Origin: a virus
Virus record (IMG/VR): IMGVR_UViG_3300028800_000001
Coordinates: 124,001-188,000 of that record
Length of the DNA: 64,000 nt
Direction: 5' to 3' (one strand)
A program made the position numbers and the translations under genes. How positions within the stretch are numbered: position 1 is the first letter of the stretch; each line of letters starts with the position of its first letter. The notes below the pieces were generated by a model. That model was not told the origin of the DNA and ran no database searches. It saw only the letters and a program-made list of their open reading frames with translations. Positions 18,138-27,570 of the stretch are shown here, piece by piece.

Positions 18138-19067
18138 TTATAAAACTTTTTGTACGAGATTTTTGTTTTCTTGAAAAATTGTTGCGCGCCATCCAAGAAG
18201 GAATTCTTTGCGCGACAAATCACACACATCTTTCTTTCCTGGGGGAAATGGTAAACGGACAACCGGTACTCCATATGGCCGCATTACAGCGCACAGATAT
18301 TCGTAGCCGCGTTCCCCTTTCTCATCATTATCCAGGCCACAGACAACGGTCGTTGCTACTGCTGCCAGTTTACGCGCCTGGACATCACTGATCTTCCAAT
18401 TTAAGAGCGCGGTCGCATTGGTGACGCCATACTGAACAGCTTTCATACGATCCAGTATGCCCTCAACCACCAACACGCGGTCTGGCACTAAATTACCAAT
18501 GAGTATTTCAGAGCGCGGATAGCCACGATTATTGAGATACTTGCGACTCTTGACCTGATCGATGCGCCGCGTGACGTACCCATAAAACACGCCCTGTTCT
18601 ACCAGGGGAATGACCAAAGCATAGATGGAATTGGCGTTATACTTCACGCCGCACTGCGTAAGCGTCTGGCTGGTAAATCCACGTTCATAGAGATACGAGG
18701 AAGCAATCTTGAGCCAATCAATCGCGGGTAAACTCTTGTAGAATGTGAATGCTTTTTCACGCGCTGCTTGATACGATTCTCGCTCCTGTGGCACCACCCG
18801 CAAATGTGACGCCGCATCAGGAGAACGCAGGATCTTTGCAATCTTGCGTATGGCCTGCATATCACTGCTATATCCTTCTAAAGAGCGTACCAGATCGATA
18901 CAATCGCCACTTGCTTCGCAACTGAAACAATAAAAAACATTCTTTTGCGTGTTGAAACTAAGACTTGGCGTTTGTTCGCCGTGAAATGGGCAGCAAAAGG
19001 TGACTTCATCGCCGCCATATCCATCAGAAAGCAGATCATAATACGCCAGGATAGCACGTGTGTTCAT
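18138..19067 (-). CDS. DnaG-like primase (CHC2 zinc finger and Toprim)
   Basis: 309 residues, about half the length of bacterial DnaG. The CHC2 zinc finger uses C26, H29, C47 and C50 (CCPFHGEQTPS, FYCFSC). A central basic region follows, with YLYERGFTSQTLTQCGV. The Toprim core shows VLVVEGILDRMKA and VCGLDNDEKGERG. There is no helicase-interaction or helicase domain, so the helicase must be elsewhere. The start has AAGGAG upstream of ATG 19067. It is the first gene of the leftward replication operon. Expected role: RNA primer synthesis for the phage DnaE. Confidence 0.92.
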   Translation of the reverse strand: MNTRAILAYYDLLSDGYGGDEVTFCCPFHGEQTPSLSFNTQKNVFYCFSCEASGDCIDLVRSLEGYSSDMQAIRKIAKILRSPDAASHLRVVPQERESYQAAREKAFTFYKSLPAIDWLKIASSYLYERGFTSQTLTQCGVKYNANSIYALVIPLVEQGVFYGYVTRRIDQVKSRKYLNNRGYPRSEILIGNLVPDRVLVVEGILDRMKAVQYGVTNATALLNWKISDVQARKLAAVATTVVCGLDNDEKGERGYEYLCAVMRPYGVPVVRLPFPPGKKDVCDLSRKEFLLGWRATIFQENKNLVQKVL

Positions 19068-19272
19068 CTCTTTTTTCTCCTTTCATTTACCATATTGCCA
19101 ATTTGCTTTCATTTTATAAGATTTTGCCTATGAGTTTTTCTTCTGAAAACTCATCGAAGATTTTTTATAAATGTCTGATTTTTTGACAATATAGCTTATG
19201 TAAGCGCAAAAAAAGAAAAAGGTATATATACTATAGAAGATATAGAGTTATTACTACTACTTCTAAGGACTT
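19068..19272 (-). promoter_or_regulatory. AT-rich leader upstream of the replication operon
   Basis: About 205 bases without a gene between the tail-tip stop and primase. It holds a 9-bp hairpin (19130-19154, arms ATGAGTTTT/AAAACTCAT), several A/T tracts and TATA-like runs around 19222-19232. A minus-strand promoter for the primase operon is expected here. A TTGTCA near 19182 is the best -35 candidate, but its spacing to TATAAA is about 14 and not convincing. The hairpin could be an operator or attenuator. Confidence 0.45.
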
Positions 19273-22200
19273 CTACTGGGGGGTTTGTCCAAGCGCAAGA
19301 AATAACTTTGTCCAACTCCCCACGTTTGGTCCTGATGTTGCCTCCACGGTATTCACATATTGGACGACCCCGCTTGCGAGAATGCGTGGTTTAATCGTTA
19401 CTTTGCTAATAAGATATTGCACATCGAAAATACCATGCTCCGGCAGAAACACCGTGAGCTGCTGTCCGGCTGCAAGGCCGGAACGAAGCGTATCAAAAGT
19501 CAGCGTTGTGGTCAGTATGGCGTACTGTGCAAGGCGTGCGTTTGCTAACTGCTGTGCTGCGCTTTTACTGAGCCCTGCTGCTGTCTCAATGGCTTCAACA
19601 ATGCCTGTCCCTCCCTGGAGCGCGGCAAGCGCCGTTTGGGCTGCGGTATTGTCAGCGGAAACCACCACCGGTATCTGTCCGTAATACTGAACAACGAGCG
19701 CGTCAGTAATGCCAAGTGGTGTCTCAGAAGGATCTTGCGCAATCGTAGAGTCTCCTGCTGCGTAATAGAAATCCATACCAGTGTCCACACCTGAGACACC
19801 TACCTGCTGTGTGACCCCATTACGCGTAATCACAGGAGCCGGTGTACTGCCGGTTACATCTGCAACCGCATAGGCCAATGCCCAGGCTTGCGTAAAGCCG
19901 TCTCCCATACGTGTATCGGTGACCAGCGTGGTCGTATCCAAACCGCCCAAAATCCACTGTCTATTACGATAGAGCGGTGAGGTATTTTTATATTTTGGTG
20001 TGGCCTGTGCAAGCAGATCGGAGGATTGCAAAATAAATGGTGAGAGTACGGCTGGTCTATTTTGAAAGAGAAGATTTCTGTTGACATCAATCCCCCACCA
20101 GAAGTTATTGGTTTTTACCAGATCATCAAAGAGTGCTGAGATGGTATTTTGATATTGATATCCAGTGACCGGAATCACCACCCCCGTGTCAATATTCGGA
20201 TTTCTGACGGCAGTCGTGAGGTCAGTCAAGATAGGGCTCACGGTTGGATCGGTAGAAGTCATGACAACCTTTGTCACCACTGTTTGCGTGGTAAGCGCTA
20301 CGCCCTGCGGTTGCACCCAAAATTGATAATATCTTGATTGATTATTGAAGTTCGAGAGTCCAACTTGCCCTACGCCAAGTGGGGAACCGTCCGTGTACGT
20401 AATAGTAGAGACACCATCAAAATACACCGTGATCAAAGATCCAATCATCGTGGTGCGAATACGATGATACGTGCCATGCGCAAATGTGATACTTTGTGTG
20501 GCTAACTGACTAATTGTGCCGGAAGCCATTTTATAGAGTCTGAGTACATTGGTGGCAAAGGCACTCGAAGAGTCACCGACGACCACGAAATAATAATTTG
20601 ATGCATTCACGTAGTGAAAAACAACTCCACCAGCATCCGTAATGTCCATATCAACGATTATATCAACGTCGCCGATAGCCGTTAACGCATTGACTAAAAA
20701 GAGTGCGTTTGTGCCATTGTGCGCAGTAATACGACTGTTCACCAGATCATACGACCATGACGTTGCTAGCGCCCCGCCTGTGCCAAAGGTTGCGGTATAG
20801 TTGGCTGACGTGTTGACGTTGAATTGATCAACAGTCGGATCTGGCTCTGTAAGAAGCCCCGTGATAGGATCGCCAGAGGTGCTAATAGGAGTATAGACAA
20901 GTCCATTGAGTGTTGTTGAAACTAAAAGAGACGTGTTTGTTGGCGTATATGCATTCCAGGTCACACTGGTTGAACCACAGCGCACAGCAGGGCTCAGCGC
21001 AAGGGAAACAGTGTTGCGAAAACCGGTTGCATTATATGCTCCCACGACAAGCCATGTAATTCCTTCAAGCGTAGGCGTTGCATTTGCATTCTGTGTATTG
21101 AGTGTTTCTCGTACCAGCAGTGATTTCCCGACGACATTTGTGCCATTAGGAAGCTGCGGAATACTCCCCCCGTTGGTGCAGGTTTGCCACGTGGAACCGC
21201 CATCAATCGATGCTTCAATCACAATGTCCGTATTGGTCGGCTCGCTGCTATTCCATTGGATAAGAGAACTATACACAGAGCCAAGTGCATTCAACGAAAG
21301 CGCTGGCTGCACCCGCGTTCCTACAAATGCACTACTCATAATGCCAAAATTGGTATAAAACGCTGATTGTCTTGGCGTCGTATTATTCCACAATCTCACT
21401 CCCACATATCCAGCATTCGGCCAGGAACTATCAGTCACAGAAAGTTCAAGAATGTTGTTAATATAAAACTGATGACTATTCCCATTAATGACCATCTTTA
21501 AGCGATAAATCTGCCCCGCCTGAAAGTTAATGGTGCCTGCTGACGTGCCAAGCGAGGTTGAACCGCCTCCACCGGAACTGGTATTTGTTCCTTTATAGAG
21601 TGCGATAGATGTTGCCTGTAGTTGAAGCGTGTACGCGTAGGTATCATCCACATTTTGCCAACCGGTCGTTCTATAGACCACATTTGGCATAAATGTGCCT
21701 GACGCCTGCGATTCAATATCTATTTCTAGAATAAAATTCTGCCATTGTCCTGCAAAATCAAAACGGCTGGAAACAAAATTAGGCGTAGTTGGTGCGCCTT
21801 CACGTATTTGTAATTGCCCACCGGAAAGCGATACAATCGGATTTCCGGTTCCAGTTCCAAAGGTTGTTTGCCCTGTTACAGAGTTGCTGACATTAATAAT
21901 GGAGCCCGATCCCCAGGCTGAAAATGCACCAGTTATTTGCTCACCTGAGCCACTTACGTAGGACACATTCGTAAGCGTTCCTGCGCTAAAATCTATAGAA
22001 GTGCTATCGCTGTTGTGCTGGTCAGTTTTTGTCGCAGTGTAGGATGGTGAGATCGTTACCGTACAATCGGAGATGGACGGCGTAATCTCAGGATTTGGGC
22101 CAGCGAGCGCAAGCGTCTGTCTAAGGGTAATCGTCTGGCTTGTGGTGGTAAATCCAGCAGGCAAACTTGGAATAGGAGCATGATTGCTGCACGCCTGCCA

Positions 22201-23463
22201 TGTTGCTCCACCATCAAAAGAGGTTTCCACTGTCACGGGTGGAAGATAGGTATTTGAGTTGGCGGTGCTTTGTACATAGTCAGGAGTCACCCAGGAAATA
22301 AGGCTATCGCTGGCAATGGCCGGTGCTGAAATGCTATAGGCTGGCGAGATGCGTTGCCCAACATCATTGTACGCGGTGACCACTGAGAGCTGATATCCGT
22401 AATACGCAGAATTTCCCACAACTTGATGCTTCGAATAGGTCGTACTAAAGATCGTAGCGCGTACGGTTCCTCCACTGTTTTTAATCGTCACATTACGCAC
22501 ATAGATGGTATAGGTTCCTGCGGTATCACCTTCCAGAGCAATCACCGCATGACTTGTCGTTTTTCCAATCATGGTCGTTGTATTAGGATTGTTGAAACCA
22601 ATCTCTCGATGATACCATGTATCCTTTGCATAATTAGAAAGATCGGTATTTGGATGCATGTTCACCCCATATTGATCAACCAACGTCACATCGCGTGCTG
22701 CGGTACCATCGGTCGCAATTACATCGATGCCACCACAGATAACAGGCGACGTAGAAGAAATAAAAATATCATAGGAAAGATAGTCACCTGTCGCTAAGAC
22801 AAGACTTGGAGTTGCAATCATGGTATACAGGTACGCATTACTGGAGATATTGGGGGCAACCGTTCCCGTATATTTCATCGCTTTGGTAGAGGCAAGCACG
22901 AGAGAATTATTACTGCCCACCACTTCATTAAGCGTCCCTGTATTAAAATCAGCGGTGGAAGTTTCGGTCTTACTAAATTCTGTGCCAGAGGGGGAAAGCG
23001 TCAGCCCTTGCGTCGTAGCTGTGGTATTGGAAAGTGTGCCCGTACTCATCGTCGCCTGACTATTGTCATGATCAATCGCGACATTGGCAACAATCCCTTC
23101 TGGTACGAGATACTTTGTTGCAACATCAGCCACAATATCGCCAGAAGCACGTTCCACATATTCGTTATCAGTAAAATAGCGATTGTCTGAGAAATAACGC
23201 TGATCAACTGCACTGATGTTACTCATAATATCGCTGCCAGGGATAAGCTTTGTTTCTTCAGCGTCCGTCAAAATGCCATTAAAGAGGAGCCCAAGCGTGG
23301 AATCGGTAATCGTACATGTTTGTCCACGAGTATAATGATTAGACCCTCCACTATCATAAACTGTAAAACTTGCGGTTGCCCGTTCATCGATACTGTTTTC
23401 TATCGAAATACTAGCCACGGTGGCATTCACGGTGACGCCGCCAATCGTAACAGTCATACTCAT
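19273..23463 (-). CDS. Tail-tip / receptor-interacting tail protein with laminin-G-like domains
   Basis: 1396 residues, one of the two largest proteins here. The first ~130 residues resemble a tail hub or distal tail domain (VTIGGVTVNATVASISIE, CTITDSTLGLLFNGIL). The middle contains repeated jelly-roll-like modules with LamG-type strands (QNFILEIDIESQASGTF, YRLKMVINGNSHQFYINN, VGVRLWNN) and Ig-like SWTAYTPTNTSLLVST segments. The C-terminal ~300 residues return to a hub-like fold (GIDVNRNLLFQ, GLAAGQQLTVFL). The start overlaps the tape-measure stop (ATGA), with GGAGTACACGT upstream. It probably forms the tail tip and binds host surface glycans. Confidence 0.75.
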   Translation of the reverse strand: MSMTVTIGGVTVNATVASISIENSIDERATASFTVYDSGGSNHYTRGQTCTITDSTLGLLFNGILTDAEETKLIPGSDIMSNISAVDQRYFSDNRYFTDNEYVERASGDIVADVATKYLVPEGIVANVAIDHDNSQATMSTGTLSNTTATTQGLTLSPSGTEFSKTETSTADFNTGTLNEVVGSNNSLVLASTKAMKYTGTVAPNISSNAYLYTMIATPSLVLATGDYLSYDIFISSTSPVICGGIDVIATDGTAARDVTLVDQYGVNMHPNTDLSNYAKDTWYHREIGFNNPNTTTMIGKTTSHAVIALEGDTAGTYTIYVRNVTIKNSGGTVRATIFSTTYSKHQVVGNSAYYGYQLSVVTAYNDVGQRISPAYSISAPAIASDSLISWVTPDYVQSTANSNTYLPPVTVETSFDGGATWQACSNHAPIPSLPAGFTTTSQTITLRQTLALAGPNPEITPSISDCTVTISPSYTATKTDQHNSDSTSIDFSAGTLTNVSYVSGSGEQITGAFSAWGSGSIINVSNSVTGQTTFGTGTGNPIVSLSGGQLQIREGAPTTPNFVSSRFDFAGQWQNFILEIDIESQASGTFMPNVVYRTTGWQNVDDTYAYTLQLQATSIALYKGTNTSSGGGGSTSLGTSAGTINFQAGQIYRLKMVINGNSHQFYINNILELSVTDSSWPNAGYVGVRLWNNTTPRQSAFYTNFGIMSSAFVGTRVQPALSLNALGSVYSSLIQWNSSEPTNTDIVIEASIDGGSTWQTCTNGGSIPQLPNGTNVVGKSLLVRETLNTQNANATPTLEGITWLVVGAYNATGFRNTVSLALSPAVRCGSTSVTWNAYTPTNTSLLVSTTLNGLVYTPISTSGDPITGLLTEPDPTVDQFNVNTSANYTATFGTGGALATSWSYDLVNSRITAHNGTNALFLVNALTAIGDVDIIVDMDITDAGGVVFHYVNASNYYFVVVGDSSSAFATNVLRLYKMASGTISQLATQSITFAHGTYHRIRTTMIGSLITVYFDGVSTITYTDGSPLGVGQVGLSNFNNQSRYYQFWVQPQGVALTTQTVVTKVVMTSTDPTVSPILTDLTTAVRNPNIDTGVVIPVTGYQYQNTISALFDDLVKTNNFWWGIDVNRNLLFQNRPAVLSPFILQSSDLLAQATPKYKNTSPLYRNRQWILGGLDTTTLVTDTRMGDGFTQAWALAYAVADVTGSTPAPVITRNGVTQQVGVSGVDTGMDFYYAAGDSTIAQDPSETPLGITDALVVQYYGQIPVVVSADNTAAQTALAALQGGTGIVEAIETAAGLSKSAAQQLANARLAQYAILTTTLTFDTLRSGLAAGQQLTVFLPEHGIFDVQYLISKVTIKPRILASGVVQYVNTVEATSGPNVGSWTKLFLALGQTPQ

Positions 23464-26400
23464 ACGTGTACTCCGGTTTTCACGCGTATATAATCAGCAA
23501 TTGGTTGACCTACAGACTGTCCAATCAATTTGCTGTCTAGCTGGACATAAATATTGGCGGTTCCTGATTTTGCGGCATTCGCCGCCCCTTGCGCAAAGAA
23601 GGAACTGTTCACCCCAATAGAAGAGGAGATAGGAAGCGCCATCGAAAGCGCGCCGCGTACAGAGGAAGCGGCAAGCAGCGCCGCTTTTTGCAAATTAGGA
23701 ATGCCCCCAATCATACCGCTCGTCATCATCGTCATGAGATTTGGCATCCAGGTGTCGGCATCACTTCCTGGTCCCTCCTCGGTCGGACTATGAAATCCTA
23801 AGATGCTCGCGAGCTTACCTGCTGCTTGCCCTACTGCTCCTGCAAGATCACCAAGTTTTGATTCAATGCCACTGATAAGCATGCCAATCAGATTCGCGCC
23901 TGCCGACCAGAGTTGACTTGCAAGACCACCAATGGTGCCCAGAAAATTCGAGACAAAGCCCTGTACCAGCGCAATCGCCTGATCCTTTAATTGCCCAATA
24001 CGATCAAGGAAACCAGACACCATCGCCTGTACTTTCGAGATCACATTGACCTGAAGCCACGCAACAGCTTGATTGACTAATTGCCCCAATTGTAAAAAGC
24101 GGTACTCCACCCCAATTTTGAGATCATCAATGACTGATTTTACTTTCTCTCCCATTTGACTAAAAAAATTGCCAACGTTATTTTTGATATCAGTAGCAAT
24201 CTGCCGTAGATGCGTACCAAGCCAATCGAAGGCATTACCAACATTTGTCTTGACAAAGTTTGCGGCCTCGTTTAAATGCGTACCGAGCCAATCAAATGCG
24301 CCCCCCACATCATTTTTTATATTCGTTGCGATTTCGCGCAGATGCGTGCCTAAACCATCAAAAAAGTTTCCGACACCGGTCTTGATATCTCCAGCAATCT
24401 GAATAACTTTTGCTTTGGTATCGTTAAAAGCTTTCGTCACATCATCAACAGCGGCTTTCCAGTAGGTGTTATGCTGATACATCCATTGACCGGCCTTCAC
24501 GGCTCCGACACCTGCGTCATGCAGCGTTGTGCCAAGCGAATTGAAACGATCCCCTACCCAGTTCTTCGTATTGGTTGCAGCCGTACGCATGGTTGTGCCC
24601 AAATCGTTAAATTTATCTCCCACAAAGTTCTTGGTCGCGGTCGCAAATTGGCGCAGATGCGTGCCCAGGTCACTAAAGAATTGCTTGATTTGATTGATGT
24701 GCGTCATAATAAGGAGCGCTGCAATGCCAAATGGGCCAGTCAAAGCAACCAGGGCAATTGCTCCCAGGACTTTCAAAATGTTCATAATCGTATTGGCGTT
24801 TGATTGGAAAAAGCCCACGATCTTTGCCCAAAGCCCCTGGAAAAAAGCGACAATCTGATTCCAGTGCTGGACAACGAGCACCACAATCGCGATTAAAATA
24901 CCCACTGCCAAAATCACGAGCAAAATCGGCCACGTAAGCGCAATCATGCCTGCTGCTGCTGTCCAGAGTGCACCTGCCATCGCAAAGAAACCACCAACTG
25001 AGGCGACAATTGCCCCTATTAAAGAGCCAACCATATCGGCAATCAGCATTGGGAGAAGCACCATCGCAAGCAGACCAAGCGGAATAGCAATCGCGATAAG
25101 AACACCTTTGAGAAGCGCCCCTGCAATTTCGTTTTGCTGAAAGAAGGTAATCATCTTCGTTAAGCCAGAGATAAATCCAGCCACGATTGGCCCGATGATA
25201 TTAAATGCGCCAGTGAGAATTCCACCAATGACTGAGGCCAGACGTAGTGCCACCGGAATGATAAAACCGAGAATGCCCATGAGCGGGGGAAGCGCTACTT
25301 CTGCAATTTTAAGCACCAGATCACGGAAGTTGATCATGATTGGTACCACATTGGAGACAATAGAACTACCCAGGCGTGCAAGCACCGGAAGAAGTTGCTG
25401 GAGCGCTGGCACCAGAGAAGATTTTGCCCACTCTCCAACTTGCTTGAGGATGTTACCAAAGAGCTCAAAACCAGCATTGAGTTGAGAACCGGTTGCGGTG
25501 CGCAACTGATTAAACGCTTGCACAAATGTGCCAGAAAGAATAGACGCGACCTGCTGTAGTGTTGGGCGAAGCTGATTGATGATACCAGTCAGAATTTGTA
25601 ACCCTTGCGTAAAGAGACGCATCACCCCACTTGCAATGCTCATTGCGCCCACAAGCGCTTGCGCCATGAAAGCACGCAAACCGTCTCCAGCGCCCTTTGT
25701 CATAGTAAAGTGCCCAACCAATCCAGTAAGGGAACTAATCAGCCCTGCGAATGCACCACGTAGTTGCGTCACCCCGTTCGTAATACTGGTAAAGTCCATG
25801 TGCGGAAGCAGATTCCCACCAACAGAGGCGATTTGCCCAAAGAAACCAAAGAGCGTCTTAAATGCCGGAACAACGGTGGAATTGAGGACAGAGCCAAGTA
25901 GGGCAAATCCTTGCGCAAGTACCCCTGCGATCACTTTGGCAAAATTCTGAAATACGGGAGAGCCTGCCAGATCGCCAAAGGCTTTTAAGGCCATCTTTGC
26001 CTGATCAAAGAGCGGCCCTGAGATGGTGCGCCACGCGGCAATCAAATTGTCCTTAATCGTGGTCAGCAATCCATTAAACGTCACGGCCTGTGCGGCCATT
26101 GCGCCACCAAAGGCTTGATGCATACCAGAGATCAAAGCAGGAATTGCCTGCTCTGAAGTCAATTTACCGGTGCGCGAAAGCTCTTGTACTTGTGTGACCG
26201 TCATATGCATTGCTTGCGCAAGATATTTCCACCCTGGAATGCCCAGGAAGGTCAACATGTTCATATCCATCGCGTTCACCTTTGACGCGGCCTGAATACG
26301 GCCAAACACGCCCACAATCTGCTGCAACGATCCGGCATCCGTACGTCCCATTGCACTGAGCGCATCCCCCATCGTCGTTAAATCCGGTATGGTGTCTTTT

Positions 26401-27050
26401 GCCTTAAAACCAAAAGCAATTAATTGCTGAGACGCGCCTGCTAAGTTCTGAAATTGGAATGGCGTTTTCGCGGCAAAATTCCACAGTTGCGTGAGATAGG
26501 TTCCTGCTGCCTGCGAAGAGCCAAGGAGTGTTTTGAAGGCAATCTTCGTTTGTTCCATCTCTGCGTCACTGGCAACGAGCCCCTGCACCATCTTGAAACC
26601 GGCAAACTGCATTTCTGTTAAGCTGTTCACTGTCTCACCGATTTGATTGCCAAAATCGACAAAACTGTGATAGCTTTCCTGTAAGCTCTCTCCGATGCCA
26701 GAGGCAAATTCAGCCACACTTGCCCCTGCCTCGCTCAAACTTCCCATCACGCTTGTGGCAAATTCAGCAACGCCAGAGGATGCAGAAGAAAACGCAGAGA
26801 CGACCGAGCTAAACGCACTATTCATCGAAGCGCTAGAAGAAGCAACAGAAGTACCCGCGCTGCTCACTGAAGAACTAACAGCCGTTCCTGCACTTGCGGC
26901 TGCGGTGGAGAGTGTAGAGCTAAAACTTTGCGAAACCGCATCTACCTGCGTACCAAAGTCAGTGAGCAGCGTTTGCGCCTGCGTAATACCTGCGGTGAAG
27001 TCAGTTAAGTTCGCGCTGAAATTTACGACCAGCTCGCCCAAGAGCGGAAT
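23460..27050 (-). CDS. Tail tape measure protein
   Basis: About 1197 residues of long helical Ala/Ser-rich N-terminus, a conserved lambda-type TMP core (FKTLLGSSQAAGTYLTQLWNFA, GDALSAMGRTDAG), a cluster of hydrophobic TM-like segments near 670-800, and a series of ~22-residue repeats (LGTHLRxIATxIKNxVG) at about 24110-24680. It ends IADYIRVKTGVHV. The start is unusual. GGAGG at 27057-27061 is ideally spaced from ATT at 27050 (reading PLLGELVVNFSANLTDF), while the nearest TTG (27041) is 15 bases away and upstream TTG/GTG codons precede the ribosome site. Its length sets tail length. Confidence 0.9.
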   Translation of the reverse strand: MPLLGELVVNFSANLTDFTAGITQAQTLLTDFGTQVDAVSQSFSSTLSTAAASAGTAVSSSVSSAGTSVASSSASMNSAFSSVVSAFSSASSGVAEFATSVMGSLSEAGASVAEFASGIGESLQESYHSFVDFGNQIGETVNSLTEMQFAGFKMVQGLVASDAEMEQTKIAFKTLLGSSQAAGTYLTQLWNFAAKTPFQFQNLAGASQQLIAFGFKAKDTIPDLTTMGDALSAMGRTDAGSLQQIVGVFGRIQAASKVNAMDMNMLTFLGIPGWKYLAQAMHMTVTQVQELSRTGKLTSEQAIPALISGMHQAFGGAMAAQAVTFNGLLTTIKDNLIAAWRTISGPLFDQAKMALKAFGDLAGSPVFQNFAKVIAGVLAQGFALLGSVLNSTVVPAFKTLFGFFGQIASVGGNLLPHMDFTSITNGVTQLRGAFAGLISSLTGLVGHFTMTKGAGDGLRAFMAQALVGAMSIASGVMRLFTQGLQILTGIINQLRPTLQQVASILSGTFVQAFNQLRTATGSQLNAGFELFGNILKQVGEWAKSSLVPALQQLLPVLARLGSSIVSNVVPIMINFRDLVLKIAEVALPPLMGILGFIIPVALRLASVIGGILTGAFNIIGPIVAGFISGLTKMITFFQQNEIAGALLKGVLIAIAIPLGLLAMVLLPMLIADMVGSLIGAIVASVGGFFAMAGALWTAAAGMIALTWPILLVILAVGILIAIVVLVVQHWNQIVAFFQGLWAKIVGFFQSNANTIMNILKVLGAIALVALTGPFGIAALLIMTHINQIKQFFSDLGTHLRQFATATKNFVGDKFNDLGTTMRTAATNTKNWVGDRFNSLGTTLHDAGVGAVKAGQWMYQHNTYWKAAVDDVTKAFNDTKAKVIQIAGDIKTGVGNFFDGLGTHLREIATNIKNDVGGAFDWLGTHLNEAANFVKTNVGNAFDWLGTHLRQIATDIKNNVGNFFSQMGEKVKSVIDDLKIGVEYRFLQLGQLVNQAVAWLQVNVISKVQAMVSGFLDRIGQLKDQAIALVQGFVSNFLGTIGGLASQLWSAGANLIGMLISGIESKLGDLAGAVGQAAGKLASILGFHSPTEEGPGSDADTWMPNLMTMMTSGMIGGIPNLQKAALLAASSVRGALSMALPISSSIGVNSSFFAQGAANAAKSGTANIYVQLDSKLIGQSVGQPIADYIRVKTGVHV

Positions 27051-27083
27051 AACGCACCTCCAGACCACAAGTAGACGCAAAAT

Positions 27084-27140
27084 AAATAATTAATTTTTAT
27101 TTTTGTTTCTTCAGAATTTATTTTTGAAAATTAATTATTT
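27084..27140. repeat. Perfect 14-bp AATTAATT-type inverted repeat before the tape measure gene
   Basis: Arms 27084-27097 and 27127-27140 are perfectly complementary and separated by 29 AT-rich bases. It lies between the small gene ending at 27135 and the tape measure ribosome site, so its right arm includes the upstream stop codon. It may reduce read-through or stabilise the transcript end. It has the same core as the repeats at 16531 and 51535. Confidence 0.65.
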
Positions 27141-27413
27141 CACCAACTTGATCAGCGTAATTGTCTCGCCGCAAGGCAGTGGGCAAAAGTCATCTTCTGA
27201 GGCGTCAGGAAACTCAACTGCGCAATATTGCTCAAGAAAGAGGCTTCGGTTGCAGTCGCAGGCATAGTTTCCTTCTTCATAGAGATACTCGGCAACTTCA
27301 TAAGGTGTGCGCACCACCGCGCCATCATCATCTTCCCAGGCGTGGAAGGTTTGCGTATAGGTATAGATTTGTCCCTCATGGAGAAGAAAGATGTTAATGT
27401 CCTCGCTTTGCAT
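27135..27413 (-). CDS. Small hypothetical tail-module protein (92 aa)
   Basis: Start taken at ATG 27413 (MQSEDINIFLLHEG), with AGAGG about 8 bases upstream; an ATG at 27440 lacks a ribosome site. The protein is acidic with Cys residues (NYACDCNRS, EQYCAVEF, DFCPLPCGETITLIKLVK) and aromatic strands (IYTYTQTFHAWEDDDG). The start overlaps the end of the frameshifted chaperone reading frame by 20 bases. No family is recognised. Being between the chaperone and tape measure genes, it may assist tail assembly. Confidence 0.65.
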   Translation of the reverse strand: MQSEDINIFLLHEGQIYTYTQTFHAWEDDDGAVVRTPYEVAEYLYEEGNYACDCNRSLFLEQYCAVEFPDASEDDFCPLPCGETITLIKLVK

Positions 27414-27570
27414 TGTCCATCGCCTCTTTTTCTTCGTCATTTTTTATGCGTAAGAAGATTGCCCAATCAGTGAGCTCTTGCGAAGACATACCGAGCAAGA
27501 GCTCATTTACCGTCTTTTTTAAGCGAAGTGCCAACTCAAAGTAGAGCCGTTTCTCCGAGTTGGCATCTAA
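27394..27570 (-). CDS. -1 frameshift extension of the tail assembly chaperone (gpGT-like)
   Basis: A reading frame with no start of its own runs from 27570 to TAA at 27394-27396 and is joined to the upstream chaperone by a -1 slip at CTTTTTAG (27567-27574). The TTT codon before the TAG stop can re-pair with TTT one base back. The frame then encodes 58 residues, including RLKKTVNELLLGMSSQELTD, which matches the second half of siphovirus tail assembly chaperones (as in lambda G/GT). The fusion would be 174 residues. The small protein at 27413 starts just before this frame ends. Confidence 0.8.
   Translation of the reverse strand, partial: LDANSEKRLYFELALRLKKTVNELLLGMSSQELTDWAIFLRIKNDEEKEAMDNAKRGH

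Noticed and set aside
17998-18192. 64-residue ORF overlapping the primase 3' end
   Set aside because: It has no ribosome site, overlaps two real genes and has a low-complexity Ser/Lys composition.
24169-25950. Plus-strand ORFs opposite the tape measure gene
   Set aside because: They are mirror images of Ala/Ile-rich helical coding sequence with no ribosome sites.
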